Below are positions 31,316 to 41,708 of a DNA stretch of 41,708 nucleotides, in pieces. Source of the DNA: Schoenoplectus triqueter (Eukaryota > Streptophyta > Magnoliopsida > Poales > Cyperaceae); assembly GCA_964058805.1 (NCBI GenBank), contig CAXKVV010000457.1:1-41708 (forward strand). The letters are read 5' to 3'. The position numbers and the translations under genes were made by a program. The first letter of the stretch is position 1; each line of letters starts with the position of its first letter. The notes under the pieces were generated by a model. It saw nothing but the letters and a program-made list of their open reading frames with translations, was not told the DNA's origin and did not search any database.

Positions 31316-33383
31316 ACACGTAGCACGGTAGCTTTCTGTAAAAATCCTAGAACAAAGGAGAAGAGAGACAATTCCAAATCAGGATTGTCTTCGAACAAGG
31401 AAGCTATCTATAATTAATACAAGAAAAAAAATTGAATTACAATAATAGGAGAAATTATATGAGATCTGTAGAAGAAATCGAAACACAGACCGTAAAAATA
31501 AAAATCAAATTGGGATGGAAATAAGAAGTTTTTTTGTTGGAATTTTCTAATTCGAATAATACAGAGAATATTCTGAAAGAAATTTATATAGCAGTACCGA
31601 ACAATAACAGATACTCAACTGAATATAAGTAGCAGAGAGGCAAACAGCCTCACTAACAATCACAATGGCATCTTCAATAATTCAACAGAGATGATTTGAA
31701 ATTGAAGGTTATGATCGGAATGACTAAACTGCTAATGAAAATTCATTATGAAAGAATAATCAATAATTCTTAAATTTGTTTTTAATTTATATTTATGCCA
31801 CTTAACTAGGGTTTGTATATTCTAAGCATAAATAGCTCAACTGAGAAAATAAAAAGGAGAGAATGTTTGTAATGGAAGACAAATATGAATACAGTGTCAT
31901 CGGATCTTAACTTTAACTGATCGTCGATCACGCTTTGGTTGTCATACACTATCGTTGAAAGAGTACAACAACCATTTTATTTCTATGATTCTATCCTTAC
32001 AAATTTCGTCAAATACCACCCTTTTTTGCGCAACTTTATGACAAGATTTCGCGTTCTCAAATCGCGTGGAATCAAATCAAATCGCACTGTCTTCTTCTCT
32101 TCTGATCACTATTTGGTCTTCAAATCCATTTTCATTTCTTATTTCTTGCCTCATGATTTTATTCGGATCACGGAGTAAATGTTCAAAACAAGAAGAACAA
32201 GTTCGGAATACATAAATTATCACCGAAACAAACTATAAAAGCGATTATAACAAAAGAATAAATGTAACAAACCAGATTTGCCATTGATATCCAAATTTAT
32301 CCTTTCTTGAACAAATTGGCTATGAACTAGCAGTTCTTCTAGGCAGTGACGAAGCCAGATAGTGTAACTTACATGGACCAATTTAACTATATGTAAATAA
32401 TATATATTCAACTACATAATTTTCAATTTTAGTTTAAAGTAAAAAAGCAATTTCAGTCCAAAAAAGATATCAAATCTCTCATCTTTTATTTTCATATCGA
32501 GAACATTTCTTTATTTTTATGGGATTGATTTATAAATACAAATGTACTTTGTTACTATTTGAATACCCACCTGAAAACTAAAACAAGAATATCACTTTTT
32601 GACTTTTTTTGGAAGCTTCTGCATATCAACTATTTTTTTTTTAAAAAAAAAAGTGAGACATGCGATCCTAATTAGTATACAAATTATTAAAAAAATAAAT
32701 TCTAAAATTATGAAGGGCCAGTAATCATAACTATATGCATGAAATATAGAAATATGGATAAATCCCCTTGGCTTGTTAGTGCTAATTCTGGCCTGAAATA
32801 CAAAATGGCCGTTCTTCTGGTTGCTGTACTAGTCCCTGCCTAGCTAGTTTCTTTACCAGTACCTATATATTATCAAATTCTTGGTACTCCTAGAAATTCA
32901 AACTTATAGCTATGTTTAGTCTTCTAAAATTGACCATCAAAAGTGAAAGTTTCACTATAAAGATGTATTATGTATGAACATTCGATAATCAAAACGTTTA
33001 AACGAATAAGAGAAACGTCTCCTCAAAACAAACCAAGATATATGTAATTTAATTAATTTAATTAATTAACTAAAGATAGTGTGATTGTCTTGTATGTTGT
33101 TTGCGTGTTGCAAAACAGTGAAGTTCAGAAAATACCTTTGTAACAGAAACTATGCATTTGACTAACCAGATGTTAATTTATAACTAATATCAAGGTCAAA
33201 GGATGAAGTTTTCAACAATTGGAAAATTATATTAGGCGACCAGGCCCTCCTGGCTCCTGCTTAAATATTTGGAAAGGTAAACGAAGAGTAAAATATATGA
33301 CAATCCTGTCCTTTACAGCGAAAGAATAATCTGTTAATTAAATACTACTGATATCAAAATTGAAAAATATCTACAACTACAAG

Positions 33384-33419
<36 letters not shown>

Positions 33420-34217
33420 TGTAATTGGAGCTTTTATAACAACAGCCATTCATACATTATTCTGATTAATACTAATCAATGCACATTCAAATTCTAAATA
33501 AATGATCCTCTCAAAAAAATTTCCACGAGCATCTAAATTCTATACAAATGATCTTCTGAAGAAAATTCCAATACTTGAGGTAGTTATTTATTGTTGCTTT
33601 ACTGGTAATTGACGAAGATTCTGCAGTCCGTTTAACTTTTGCTGAGGAACTCTAGAGACTTTCTTCGCTGCACGAAATTTCTATGTAAAGTATTCTATTT
33701 CTCATTTGTTAGACCTGGCCATGGACATAAAGAGAGGGAGCTAGCAGTAACCAACTTTTGTTAGTGAAAGTTACAGTATTTGTACTTAAAATGCAAAGCA
33801 CAGTGGATAGGAAAAAAAAAGCCATCAAATTGATTCAATGTAGTTTATACAAATACAACTACAATAATTGTGTAATGAAATGCTCCCTTCTTATCCATAC
33901 ACTTTAATTAAGCACAAAATACTTGTTAAAATGTGTCTACCAAATTCAGAAGAACAAAAATTACCGATTCAGCACCTCTGTCTACTTCAGTTCTGTAATA
34001 AGATCGTAAAAAAAAAACAATATTTCCAAAAAGACCAAAAACAAAAGAACTAAGAAGCAATTGTAACATAAAACAACATATGAACAAAAACTCTGAAAAT
34101 CACCTTGCATGCCTTGAAATTACTACGTTCTTTTCATATACATCTATGTCTGACTCCATGGAGTGAAGTATTTGATCGACAATATAGACGACATCCAATA
34201 AAGATCGTTAACAAATC
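31316..34217. other. Intergenic DNA between lectin genes 2 and 3
   Basis: About 2.9 kb of AT-rich sequence with one (AT)15 microsatellite. Small open frames at 31939-32178 and 33868-34053 resemble nothing known. No transposon termini were identified with confidence. Confidence 0.55.
33387..33416. repeat. (AT)15 microsatellite
   Basis: Thirty bases of uninterrupted AT dinucleotides. Confidence 0.95.
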
Positions 34218-35633
34218 TCAGGCCATTTCTTGTGCTGATCCCCCGAGCTGGATTTGTGGCAGTCTGTTCCGCCTTCGATCCCAAAAAATGTAGCCCCCAA
34301 AGGTAGCAAATGCAACAAAAATGATTGTAAAAGACACCAATAATCCAATCATCATGCCGTGCCCCTTTTTACTACCACCACTGGCACCATCCCCGTTACC
34401 ACCCTTTCCATTCCTTACTTTGAAATATCCTTGATAATTATTCCCAGAGACCTCAACCGTCTGTATAGGGGAATCAATGAGGTAACAATTTTTAGATACA
34501 TTGGCATACAAAGTGCCCCAACAACTACAGTTGCGATCACACATCTTCTCACAGTTATCCAATGACACTACTGGTACAGAAAGCATAAGATCCGTATATT
34601 CTACAGTCACACCGGCTCTTCTTATGAAAGAGTAATCACTGTTACTTTTGGCACAAAAGTCACCTGAGTCTGTTTGAAGACATCCATCTGTGCCATTGAT
34701 CAGGCATGAACATGTGTGCTGTCCTGGAAAGCACAATCCATAGGACCCACAAGCCCCTGGCAGCCCACATTGTTCCAAGACAGCTGTATAGTCCAGGACC
34801 CACTCCTTGCCGTCCCAGTAGTAAGCATTTAAATTACCATCACTCTGCAGTGTCACCCGGTGAAGGCCTACAAAGCCACGGTTAAACGAGTTAAAGGGGA
34901 TCTGCTCAGCTTTAGAACCATCAGGATTGTGCAAATAAAAGAATCCTTGCGGGTCAACTACCCCGAATAATTGTCCATTGGCCTCTAAAGCGCTGTGCTT
35001 CCAATAGTTAATCTCTTGGCTTCCACCAAACATCATGTATAAGGCTATATACCCCAAGCCAATTCGAAAGGTGTAGCGCTTGTCAGCTGTGAAGAGTGGA
35101 GTCAGAGCTGTGAAATTTTGACCTTGGACAAGTGTATCAAATGGATGATCAAAGCTCTGCCAAATAGGTAATGCATTCTCATTGCCAAAGCGGAGTATTT
35201 CGAGGTTTGATGTGTTGCGAAGGACCACAAAATCACCCACCGGTGACTTTGTCGACCAAATTGGATCCTTCTGGATTGCTATGTCAGTTAGGACTAGATT
35301 TCCATCAAAAGAGAGTGTGGTCGTGGCAGCCCAATTGACTGGGCTAAATGGTACAGCACGCCAGACAGGTCGGGAGGAGGGGAGATGGATAACTGCTAGG
35401 TCAAGCTTGGTGGAGCTGACATGCATGAACCCAAAAGCAAAAACTCCAGTCGGGTCAGCTAGAAGTGGTTCAAACTCTGCATCATATTTGCTCGGTGTAG
35501 CTGTGAAACCATTGTTGAGCTGTGTGGTTGTAGTTGATGCTGCAATGGTTCCATGAACTAGTGAGAGAACTATTGCTGTGCTACACAGAAAGAAGGAATC
35601 CATGATGAACCCCTTCTCCTTTGATGATTTCAT
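34218..35633 (-). CDS. Bulb-type lectin / PAN domain membrane protein, copy 3 (At5g03700-like)
   Basis: A single-exon gene. I place the start at ATG 35633, giving 471 residues, rather than at ATG 35750. From 35633 the N-terminus (MKSSKEKGF then a hydrophobic signal) lines up with copy 2 (MAITKEKRF), and a TATAAA at 35765-35770 would put the transcript start inside the 39-codon extension. The lectin region has FDGNLVL (109-115) and WQSFDHPFDT (158-167). The cysteine block is CGLPGACGSYGLC (289-301). The PAN-type domain has Cys 327, 361, 365, 369, 371 and 383. A Gly/Ser/Lys-rich linker (409-425) precedes the transmembrane helix (about 427-446) and a tail with WDRRR. No kinase. Role unknown beyond probable carbohydrate binding at the cell surface. 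Confidence 0.92.
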   Translation of the reverse strand: MKSSKEKGFIMDSFFLCSTAIVLSLVHGTIAASTTTTQLNNGFTATPSKYDAEFEPLLADPTGVFAFGFMHVSSTKLDLAVIHLPSSRPVWRAVPFSPVNWAATTTLSFDGNLVLTDIAIQKDPIWSTKSPVGDFVVLRNTSNLEILRFGNENALPIWQSFDHPFDTLVQGQNFTALTPLFTADKRYTFRIGLGYIALYMMFGGSQEINYWKHSALEANGQLFGVVDPQGFFYLHNPDGSKAEQIPFNSFNRGFVGLHRVTLQSDGNLNAYYWDGKEWVLDYTAVLEQCGLPGACGSYGLCFPGQHTCSCLINGTDGCLQTDSGDFCAKSNSDYSFIRRAGVTVEYTDLMLSVPVVSLDNCEKMCDRNCSCWGTLYANVSKNCYLIDSPIQTVEVSGNNYQGYFKVRNGKGGNGDGASGGSKKGHGMMIGLLVSFTIIFVAFATFGGYIFWDRRRNRLPQIQLGGSAQEMA

Positions 35634-35764
35634 TAATAGAATCAATGGATAGGATACAAAATGTAAATTATTACTAACTAATGAGTGATCTAGAAGAAAG
35701 GAACAAGGAAAAAGGTTAAGAGATGAGAGCAAACTAAGAGAAGGGAACATGGTTTGTTGGGATG

Positions 35765-35798
35765 TTTATATGATCTTAATCAAAGTCAAAGCTTGAGA
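35765..35798 (-). promoter_or_regulatory. TATA box and W-box-like block of lectin gene 3
   Basis: TATAAA (minus strand, 35765-35770) lies about 132 bp before the chosen ATG. Directly upstream, TCTCAAGCTTTGACTTTGA (minus strand of 35779-35797) contains the W-box core TTGACT and matches the block before lectin gene 1. Confidence 0.5.
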
Positions 35799-36028
35799 AA
35801 GGGAAAATGGGTCTTTTATTTCATGAGAGTAAATTGGCTTTGGAAAGGGATCCGTACTGATTTATTCTTCTTTCCAAGTCAACCATGTAGTTTGTTTTCA
35901 AGGTGTTTAAAAATTACAAAGTCAATTCCATGGAGAGAGTTTCAAGTTGGTTAACCTGTTGCGGCAGATGCTGACGTAACCAATAATAGGCAGTGCTCTG
36001 TGAAAAAGAAAACACGAAATGAGAAATA

Positions 36029-36498
36029 TCTGTACTATTATATAAAGCATCTAATAATTGGAGGGTCCATTTTTTGTCATTGTAAATTTTTATTATACCC
36101 ATTTTATCCCTCAATTAGACGGATAATATTTATTGTTGGTTGATCGAACGTATGTGATCGCGTCCATTGATCCCCTCTTTCTCTCCATTTCTTTCCCTTA
36201 TATACTATTATTTCCATATTTTTTGTTTTTTATTTAGCAACTTTGTGCATATTTGGTAAGGAATTAATGGTGATAATATATGTTAGAATAATTTACTTTT
36301 CTTACCATAAAAATCATGAATCATTAACTCATATTATGCAAAATTCTCATCCAAGATTAAATATAGTCTTTATTATATGTTTTCTCTATAATTTGGTGAA
36401 TTTATAATTTAATATTAGATAAATGTGAATTTTTTTATCTTATAATATTTTTATGTTTAAATAAAAAATTCTGCTGCAACGCGCGGGTATATAGCTAG
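36029..36498 (+). mobile_element. Non-autonomous Helitron-like element, upstream of lectin gene 3
   Basis: It begins TCTGTACTATTATATAAAG directly after a host A (36028). It ends CTGCTGCAACGCGCGGG, a short AT spacer and CTAG (36495-36498), followed by a host T. These are the hallmarks of plant Helitrons: 5' TC, a GC-rich hairpin-type motif about 10 bases before a 3' CTRR, and insertion between A and T without duplication. It is 470 bp with no RepHel gene. The terminal hairpin is imperfect. It starts about 400 bp upstream of the ATG of lectin gene 3. Confidence 0.75.
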
Positions 36499-37264
36499 TT
36501 TGTATAATACAACTTGTACTTAATTAACAACGTAAAATCTGCTACTAAAAAAATATGAATAAAAAATTGTTTACTGATTTTTTTTTCAAAAAATTACAAA
36601 TAGAAATTTAAATGACCGAATTCACAATCCTTTTTATCATAAAAAATAGAATTAGCACCTAGTTAATTTTTATATATTTTTTTTTCTAAACAGATGAAAG
36701 GTTATAATTCCATTCAAGCAAGAAATAACTTAAAAATTAAATGACAGCTCTTTAAAATCTATATTTTTAATCATTAACAGTGAAAAAAGTATCAACTACT
36801 TAAAAACTGTAGATATTCAATTAAGAGAAATATTTATAAAATTCAAGGATTTCGAAGGCCTGTCTCAATTAGCAAAAATAATAGAATAATTTATCTATTT
36901 TATTAGGCAAATATAATGTAAAATAATCAAACTCAAAAACATTATTAAATTTTATGAATGTTCAGTTAAGTAAAAGTTTTAAGAAATTGTGCTCCCATAG
37001 ACCATTCTGTAGAGAGGTGAGATATATTATTAAATCTTATGGATGTTCAATTAAGTAAAAGTTAAATTTAAATTATAGTTTGTGAAGTTTACTTTAGATG
37101 AAATTTAAGATCATTAAAATGGACGTCTGGATGAAAACAATTTTTTTAGAAGAATTGGCAGAAGCTGTCAATTGGAACGTAAATTAGGTTACAGTCTATC
37201 ATCATCGCTTAAGTATTATCTTCCTGCCCTACCTATGGATGAAAAAGATATGACTGAAAAATAG

Positions 37265-37628
37265 GGTGAGGATCCCTTGACAACTATTTATTTTGATAAC
37301 TTTAACAACCAATTTAATATAAATTAAACAATATCAAGCTTTACAAATGTTATTAAAATTATGGGTTGATTTTTTTCGAATTTGGTGCAATTTGAGTATC
37401 ATTTGGTATTTCATCAAAGGTCATCAAATTATATGATAATTTAAAGGGTTTAAATTTAGTGATTTTTATGGAATACAACATGACACTCAAATTGCATCAA
37501 ATTTGAAACACAATCAATCCATAAATTTAATAATAAGTTTTTAAAGTTTTTTTCTATTTTTATAATTTTGTGTGAATTTATATTAAGTTAGTCATTGTCA
37601 AAATAAATAATTGTGAAGAGATCCCCAC
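37265..37628. mobile_element. Fold-back MITE, copy A
   Basis: The left end GGTGAGGATCCCTTGACAAC faces a right end that reads GTGGGGATCTCTTCACAAT on the other strand. The inverted similarity runs on through TTATTTTGA and AATATAAATT. Inner segments (GGTGCAATTTGAGTATC and GACACTCAAATTGCATC) also pair, so the whole 364-bp unit folds into a hairpin. Same family as copy B. Confidence 0.75.
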
Positions 37629-38466
37629 AAAAAGAATATAATAATATGTAGTCTCGAAAGATTAATTTGCTGATTAATTAGGTTTGACAATGGACTAATC
37701 AGATTTGATGGCCGAATAACCCATTTGGATATGCAAAATGCTCTCCTCATACTATTCATGACACCACCAGCAATCGTTTTATACAATGGTTTAAAAATTG
37801 TTCATTGGCTAAGAGCAAGTTGCATGCTTGTTAATTTATTAACTTCAAAATATTGAGATTATCCTGACTCAGACTCTTATAATATTTTTCGTACAGAATC
37901 TTGTGGATTAAAAAACTTAATCAAGAAATCTGATATTTAAAGTCAAATAATGTCACGTTGCTACATCATTCAAGTAGAATTGACACTTGATGATGTGGTG
38001 TGTGATTATTGGTGGGTAAGTCCGGGATGATTTTTTTTATTCCCATACATTTTCAGCACTGCATCAAGTATTGAGTTGGCTGAGTGACGATTTAATTCCT
38101 TCTAGAAAGTGCAGCATATGATTGGGCACTGGAATAACGCAAAATGTTCAAAACTCAAGGCAAGTCGCTTATATAAAGGCTGGAATTAATTAACCCAAAG
38201 CGTAAAGATCTGCGTATAGCGTAATTATTTTCATCATCTTTTGGAAAATAAATTTCAATTAATTAACTTATGCAGAAATATAAGCACTAATTTGTTACTC
38301 ACTTCTCCTGTGAAGCAAAAAATAATTTGTCATTGAAACATTTAAGTATCACGTGCAATTAATTTTTATTAACGACCTCCAATTCATACAGCATCTCATG
38401 GATGCACCGAGCAACTGAATTTGAAGGCCACAGCTGTGACTATTTAGCTTTTGAAGTTTTAAGCAA

Positions 38467-38834
38467 GGTGGGAACCCTTCGATAACTATTTTTTTTGATA
38501 ATTTTGATAATCAACTTATATAAAATTATAAATTAAAAAATAGAAAAAACTCTATAAATATATTCTTAAACTTATAATTGATGATGCTTCAAATTTCATG
38601 CAATTTGAGTATCATTTGATATCCACCAAAAGACATCAAAATTATTTAGTAATTTTAACAGTTTAAACTTAATGATTTTTTATGAAATATCACATGACAC
38701 TTAAATTGTATGATATTTAAAATACGATCAATCCATAAATTCAAAAATATGTTTGTAAAAAAAACTTCTATGAATTTATATTAAGTTGGTTATCAAAATT
38801 ATCAAGATAACTAAATTGTCAAGGAATCCCCACC
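38467..38834. mobile_element. Fold-back MITE, copy B
   Basis: The left end GGTGGGAACCCTTCGATAAC and reversed right end GGTGGGGATTCCTTGACAAT form terminal inverted repeats of about 50 bp, sharing TTGATAATTTTGATAA. The interior aligns with copy A throughout (TGCAATTTGAGTATCATTTG; CAATCCATAAATT in both). 368 bp, no coding. No exact target duplication is visible at either copy. Confidence 0.75.
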
Positions 38835-39459
38835 TAAAAAACATATTTTTTTTTTTATTCTCTGCAGCATAGCGTAGTACAAATTTACAAAGGGTTCTTT
38901 TGAAATTTTTACCCATCTTTACTAGTTTTTGTCGGATGAAATTTTAACTGCATCTGGCCGCTTTTTTTTCCTGAAATTTTACCAAAACCTGATTGGCTTT
39001 TGGAATAATAAGTCAGTTGACCCAAAATATGAACATAGACAGTAAGATTTTATACTTCCCAATTTCCACATATAATTACTTAGACCAACAACAAAATACC
39101 AGCACCCAAATCTCCGTTCAAACTGCTGGTTTAAAATAAAAACAGTAAAACCATTTTGCAAAAAAAAAAAAAAAAACTAGTGTCTCAATTAGCTTCTGAA
39201 GAAGTGAAGATCACAGGATAATAATATAAAAACTAATCAACGTTAAATAAGCTTGATGCTTACCTAGAACCTTGTTTTCTTATGCTTTCTTTTAGGTTCT
39301 CCCCCCTTCGTTAACATTTTCTTTGTTCTGAATTTCTGGATCATATTATAGACCTGTAAAATTGCAATTAAAAGGAGGAAGTTTATTGCAAGATCTTATA
39401 CTTCTTAATAAAATTAAACAATCTAACCTTTGTGTTTACAATTGAAACCTGAGCAACCA

Positions 39460-39618
39460 TCTCTTTTTTTCTCTAATAACTCTTTTTCTCTAATCATACT
39501 TTGGTATTCAACTATCTAGGTGGAGAACTAGCAGCCACCGTCTCTTTTTTTCTCTAAACTCTCTTTTTCTCTAATCATACTTTGGGATTCAACTATCTAG
39601 GTGGAGAACTAGCAGCCA
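39460..39618. repeat. 78-bp tandem duplication 3' of MUTYH
   Basis: A 78-bp unit beginning TCTCTTTTTTTCTCTAA and ending GAGAACTAGCAGCCA occurs at 39460-39537 and 39541-39618, separated by three bases, with only a few differences. It lies 110-270 bp after the MUTYH stop and so probably within or just past its 3' UTR. Confidence 0.92.
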
Positions 39619-39727
39619 GTATATGTAAGTTCTATGGTACAAACACCTCAAAAGTATCTAGATGGAGCTATGCCATATTCTTGGACATTCAAAGAGGGCA
39701 GTTCAATTTGACAAGGAGTCCATGTAG

Positions 39728-41708
39728 TCAATCACAGTATTGTAGTGTAGCTTGGTGCAAATTGTAAAGTATTGGGAATTTCCTTGGGACTGGATCAGCT
39801 AACTTCTTCCATACCTTTCTTATGCCAGATGTCAAGCCCATTGTTTCCATTGCACTCTCTGAGACATACTTCCATGTCACTTGACAGGTTTTCACTCTAT
39901 TCTCGAGCTGGCTCAAACCACCTTCAATAGCCATGAAAACACATCTGATATAAGCATAAACCTAATTCTTGCACAGTTTGACACATTTTTCTGCCCTTTT
40001 CATATTTTCAGATTAATTTAGGGTGCATAACATCAAACAAGGACAATGAAGAAAATAATTGAGTGATGGTCAAAATTCTTCCACAATCAAAGTAAATTGC
40101 AACCTTTGGTTGTCATAATCATGAGCTCAACATGCATCTGGAGCCGAATGTGAGAAAAAATGTGGAGATACTCGCCAACCTCCTCTCTAACTACTAAATC
40201 ATAATCCTCTTTAAAATCAAGGTTTAAGTTCTTCAAATATTTATCCATCTCTGTTCTTCTCGATTTCACATCGGTTTTATTTTCTGCAACCAAAACCGAA
40301 GGGAACTCCCACAACCCTGCGAGCAACCCCTCTTCTGGTCTCTTCAATAAAAGATACAAGTTGTCACTCACATGATCATCACACAACTCCTCTTGCACAA
40401 TGACAACACATACAGCCGCAAATTCACACCTTTGTTTTGACTTGATAACTTTTGGCGGGAAGTCAGTGACCTTTATGGTAGATTCATCGCACCTGGATAA
40501 ACGAAGTGCCCTGCATTGATCAGAGACTGGACATTTCATACAACTAGGGTTTGTTGGCTTACAAACTGTTGCACCAAGTTCCATTAATGCTTGATTGAGG
40601 TCTCCTGGCCTTGATTTATCAACTAATTGCCCAGCCAGATTCCTAGAAAATATACCAAAACTATCAACCAATCCATACCAAAAAAGCATTAAAGCACCTA
40701 TTATGTGCCAGTAAAGAATGCATTGCAGTTTTACTGTTTGCCTCGCATACCACAGATCAGGCTAAATTTAGCCTTAAGACAAGGTGTCAAACAAAAGATA
40801 AAAGGCAAGAACCAACTCTAATATATACACCCTCAGTTACCAAATTTGTAAATGCCCCAGTATTTCTCATATTTGCAATTAATACCCAATATTATTGTCT
40901 TTCCAAAGAATTGAACTCACACTGAAATGCTAACATCCGATATTAATATAAATGATCTTCAATTAAACCTTCTCAGCAAGTAGATATGTAAAATTCAAAA
41001 GAATATAGTTTTTTTTATCACAATGAGCCACCTGCCAGGTGTTGTTTGTAAATTATCTGAAAGATATTGCACATCCATTACCAGATATGAGAGATGTTGC
41101 ACATTATTTCAAATACAATAAATAGTGGCTGCTGTTTGACAAAGATGGAAAACAAGAACTACATATGAAATAAATAAAAACAACTGCATTGATAACATAT
41201 ACAATGCATGCTTGGTACTTACCAAATGTTCTTCACAGTGGAAGATTCCTTTGGGTTTGCAGAAAGTGCTTTTAGCCTACTTATCACACGTACCACATTT
41301 CCATCAACAACTGGTACAGTCTAAGACAAAATCACAGTCAAACAAGCAGCAGATAATATGTACAATAAATATTTGTACCAATTATTCAGGGTCATATACT
41401 GTTATTGAATCAATGCTGCACTAACCACAATTCAATCCTGCTTTGCCATGTGTTATTAGTTGGTTGCTTGCAGACTGCAGGATTAGATGATTTTTAGTTG
41501 TAACATGAATCACATTTGCAGTACAAAACTAGCACTTTTTGGTATGATTGCAGTCAGGTACAGAACTGGCAAGTGCCTTCTGTTACAACATAGATAAATT
41601 TCAAACATAAGAGAAAATTTAAGGTATAGGAAAGAACCGGATGGATTAAGAGATGTTTACTTCATTGAAAGCTATGGAAGCAATCGCTCCAGATGTATAG
41701 TTTCCAAT
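39728..41708 (-). CDS. MUTYH: Adenine DNA glycosylase (MutY/MUTYH type), 3' part
   Basis: Partial gene running off the right edge. Exons (reading leftward): 41661-41708 (edge), 41223-41320, 40104-40642, 39728-39921, all GT-AG with consistent phases. The enzyme removes adenine mispaired with 8-oxoguanine in base excision repair, in the nucleus and possibly in organelles. The edge exon encodes the end of the helix-hairpin-helix (IGNYTSGAIAS). The next carries PVVDGNVVRV with the catalytic Asp. The third has LVDKSRPGDLNQALMELGA and the iron-sulfur motif C-X6-C-X2-C-X5-C (CKPTNPSCMKCPVSDQC), then the Nudix-like domain that senses 8-oxoguanine (LLLKRPEEGLLAGLWEFPS). The last exon encodes 63 further residues ending LQYCD and includes LTSGIRKV as in plant homologues. 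A donor-like GTATGG inside the last exon is judged unused. The N-terminal half with the catalytic Glu lies outside the window. Confidence 0.93.

Larger units (their letters stand above)
36499..39459. other. Intergenic DNA between lectin gene 3 and MUTYH
   Basis: About 3 kb of AT-rich sequence without a gene. It contains the two related fold-back MITEs listed separately. The 61-62-codon frames near 37598 and 38979 are not convincing. Confidence 0.6.

Noticed and set aside
25152..35556. Antisense frames of 123-126 codons at the same relative place in all three lectin genes (25152-25523, 29532-29912, 35182-35556)
   Set aside because: Their shared position follows from conserved codons on the sense strand. 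The antisense proteins are not convincingly alike and have no independent signals.
24210..35633. S-locus receptor kinases
   Set aside because: All three proteins stop within about 25-35 residues after the transmembrane helix, and no kinase exon is visible downstream of any of them.
35634..35750. 39-codon N-terminal extension of lectin gene 3
   Set aside because: The paralogues start at the position matching ATG 35633, the extension would place a hydrophobic stretch before the signal peptide, and the TATA box at 35765-35770 would start transcripts inside it.

Overview
The window is nuclear DNA of a flowering plant, probably a eudicot. Evidence: AT-rich intergenic sequence, GT-AG introns, Ty1/copia, hAT-like and Helitron-like transposons, an Au-SINE-type tail, a chloroplast-type phosphatase gene and plant-specific lectin/PAN proteins. 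The species cannot be named from the sequence. All five host genes lie on the minus strand.

Layout. 1-7439 has no host gene; it holds a roughly 1 kb non-autonomous hAT-like element (2792-3808) bounded by 8-bp target duplications. 7440-12212 is a structurally complete, very young Ty1/copia retrotransposon: two 347-bp LTRs that look identical, a 5-bp duplication AAGTA, and one in-frame stop in gag. 13297-16479 is a terminal-inverted-repeat element with a 7-bp duplication TAGAAAA, and a heavily decayed second copia element sits inside it. 17733-23161 is a complete nine-exon gene for a probable 2-carboxy-D-arabinitol-1-phosphatase; the exons join in frame to 488 residues. 24210-35633 holds three single-exon tandem paralogues of a bulb-lectin/PAN membrane protein (like Arabidopsis At5g03700). 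Each has a signal peptide or anchor, an S-locus-type ectodomain, one C-terminal transmembrane helix and a short WDKRR-type tail, and none has a kinase. Helitron-like elements lie about 0.4-0.5 kb upstream of the second and third copies. 39728 to the right edge is the 3' part of the adenine DNA glycosylase gene (MUTYH/MutY type), continuing past the window.

How the parts relate. The phosphatase acts on the night-time Rubisco inhibitor in the chloroplast; a perfect CCACGTGG G-box lies about 170 bp before its start codon. The three lectin/PAN genes share a short promoter block with a WRKY-type core and look like a local family still diverging. MUTYH is an unrelated base-excision-repair gene. The rest of the DNA is mainly transposon-derived, with several elements identifiable by both ends, including a pair of related fold-back MITEs at 37265-37628 and 38467-38834. 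I found no clearly new biological system; the most useful points are the nested and paired transposons, the kinase-less lectin cluster with its shared promoter block, and the degenerate second half of the phosphatase.
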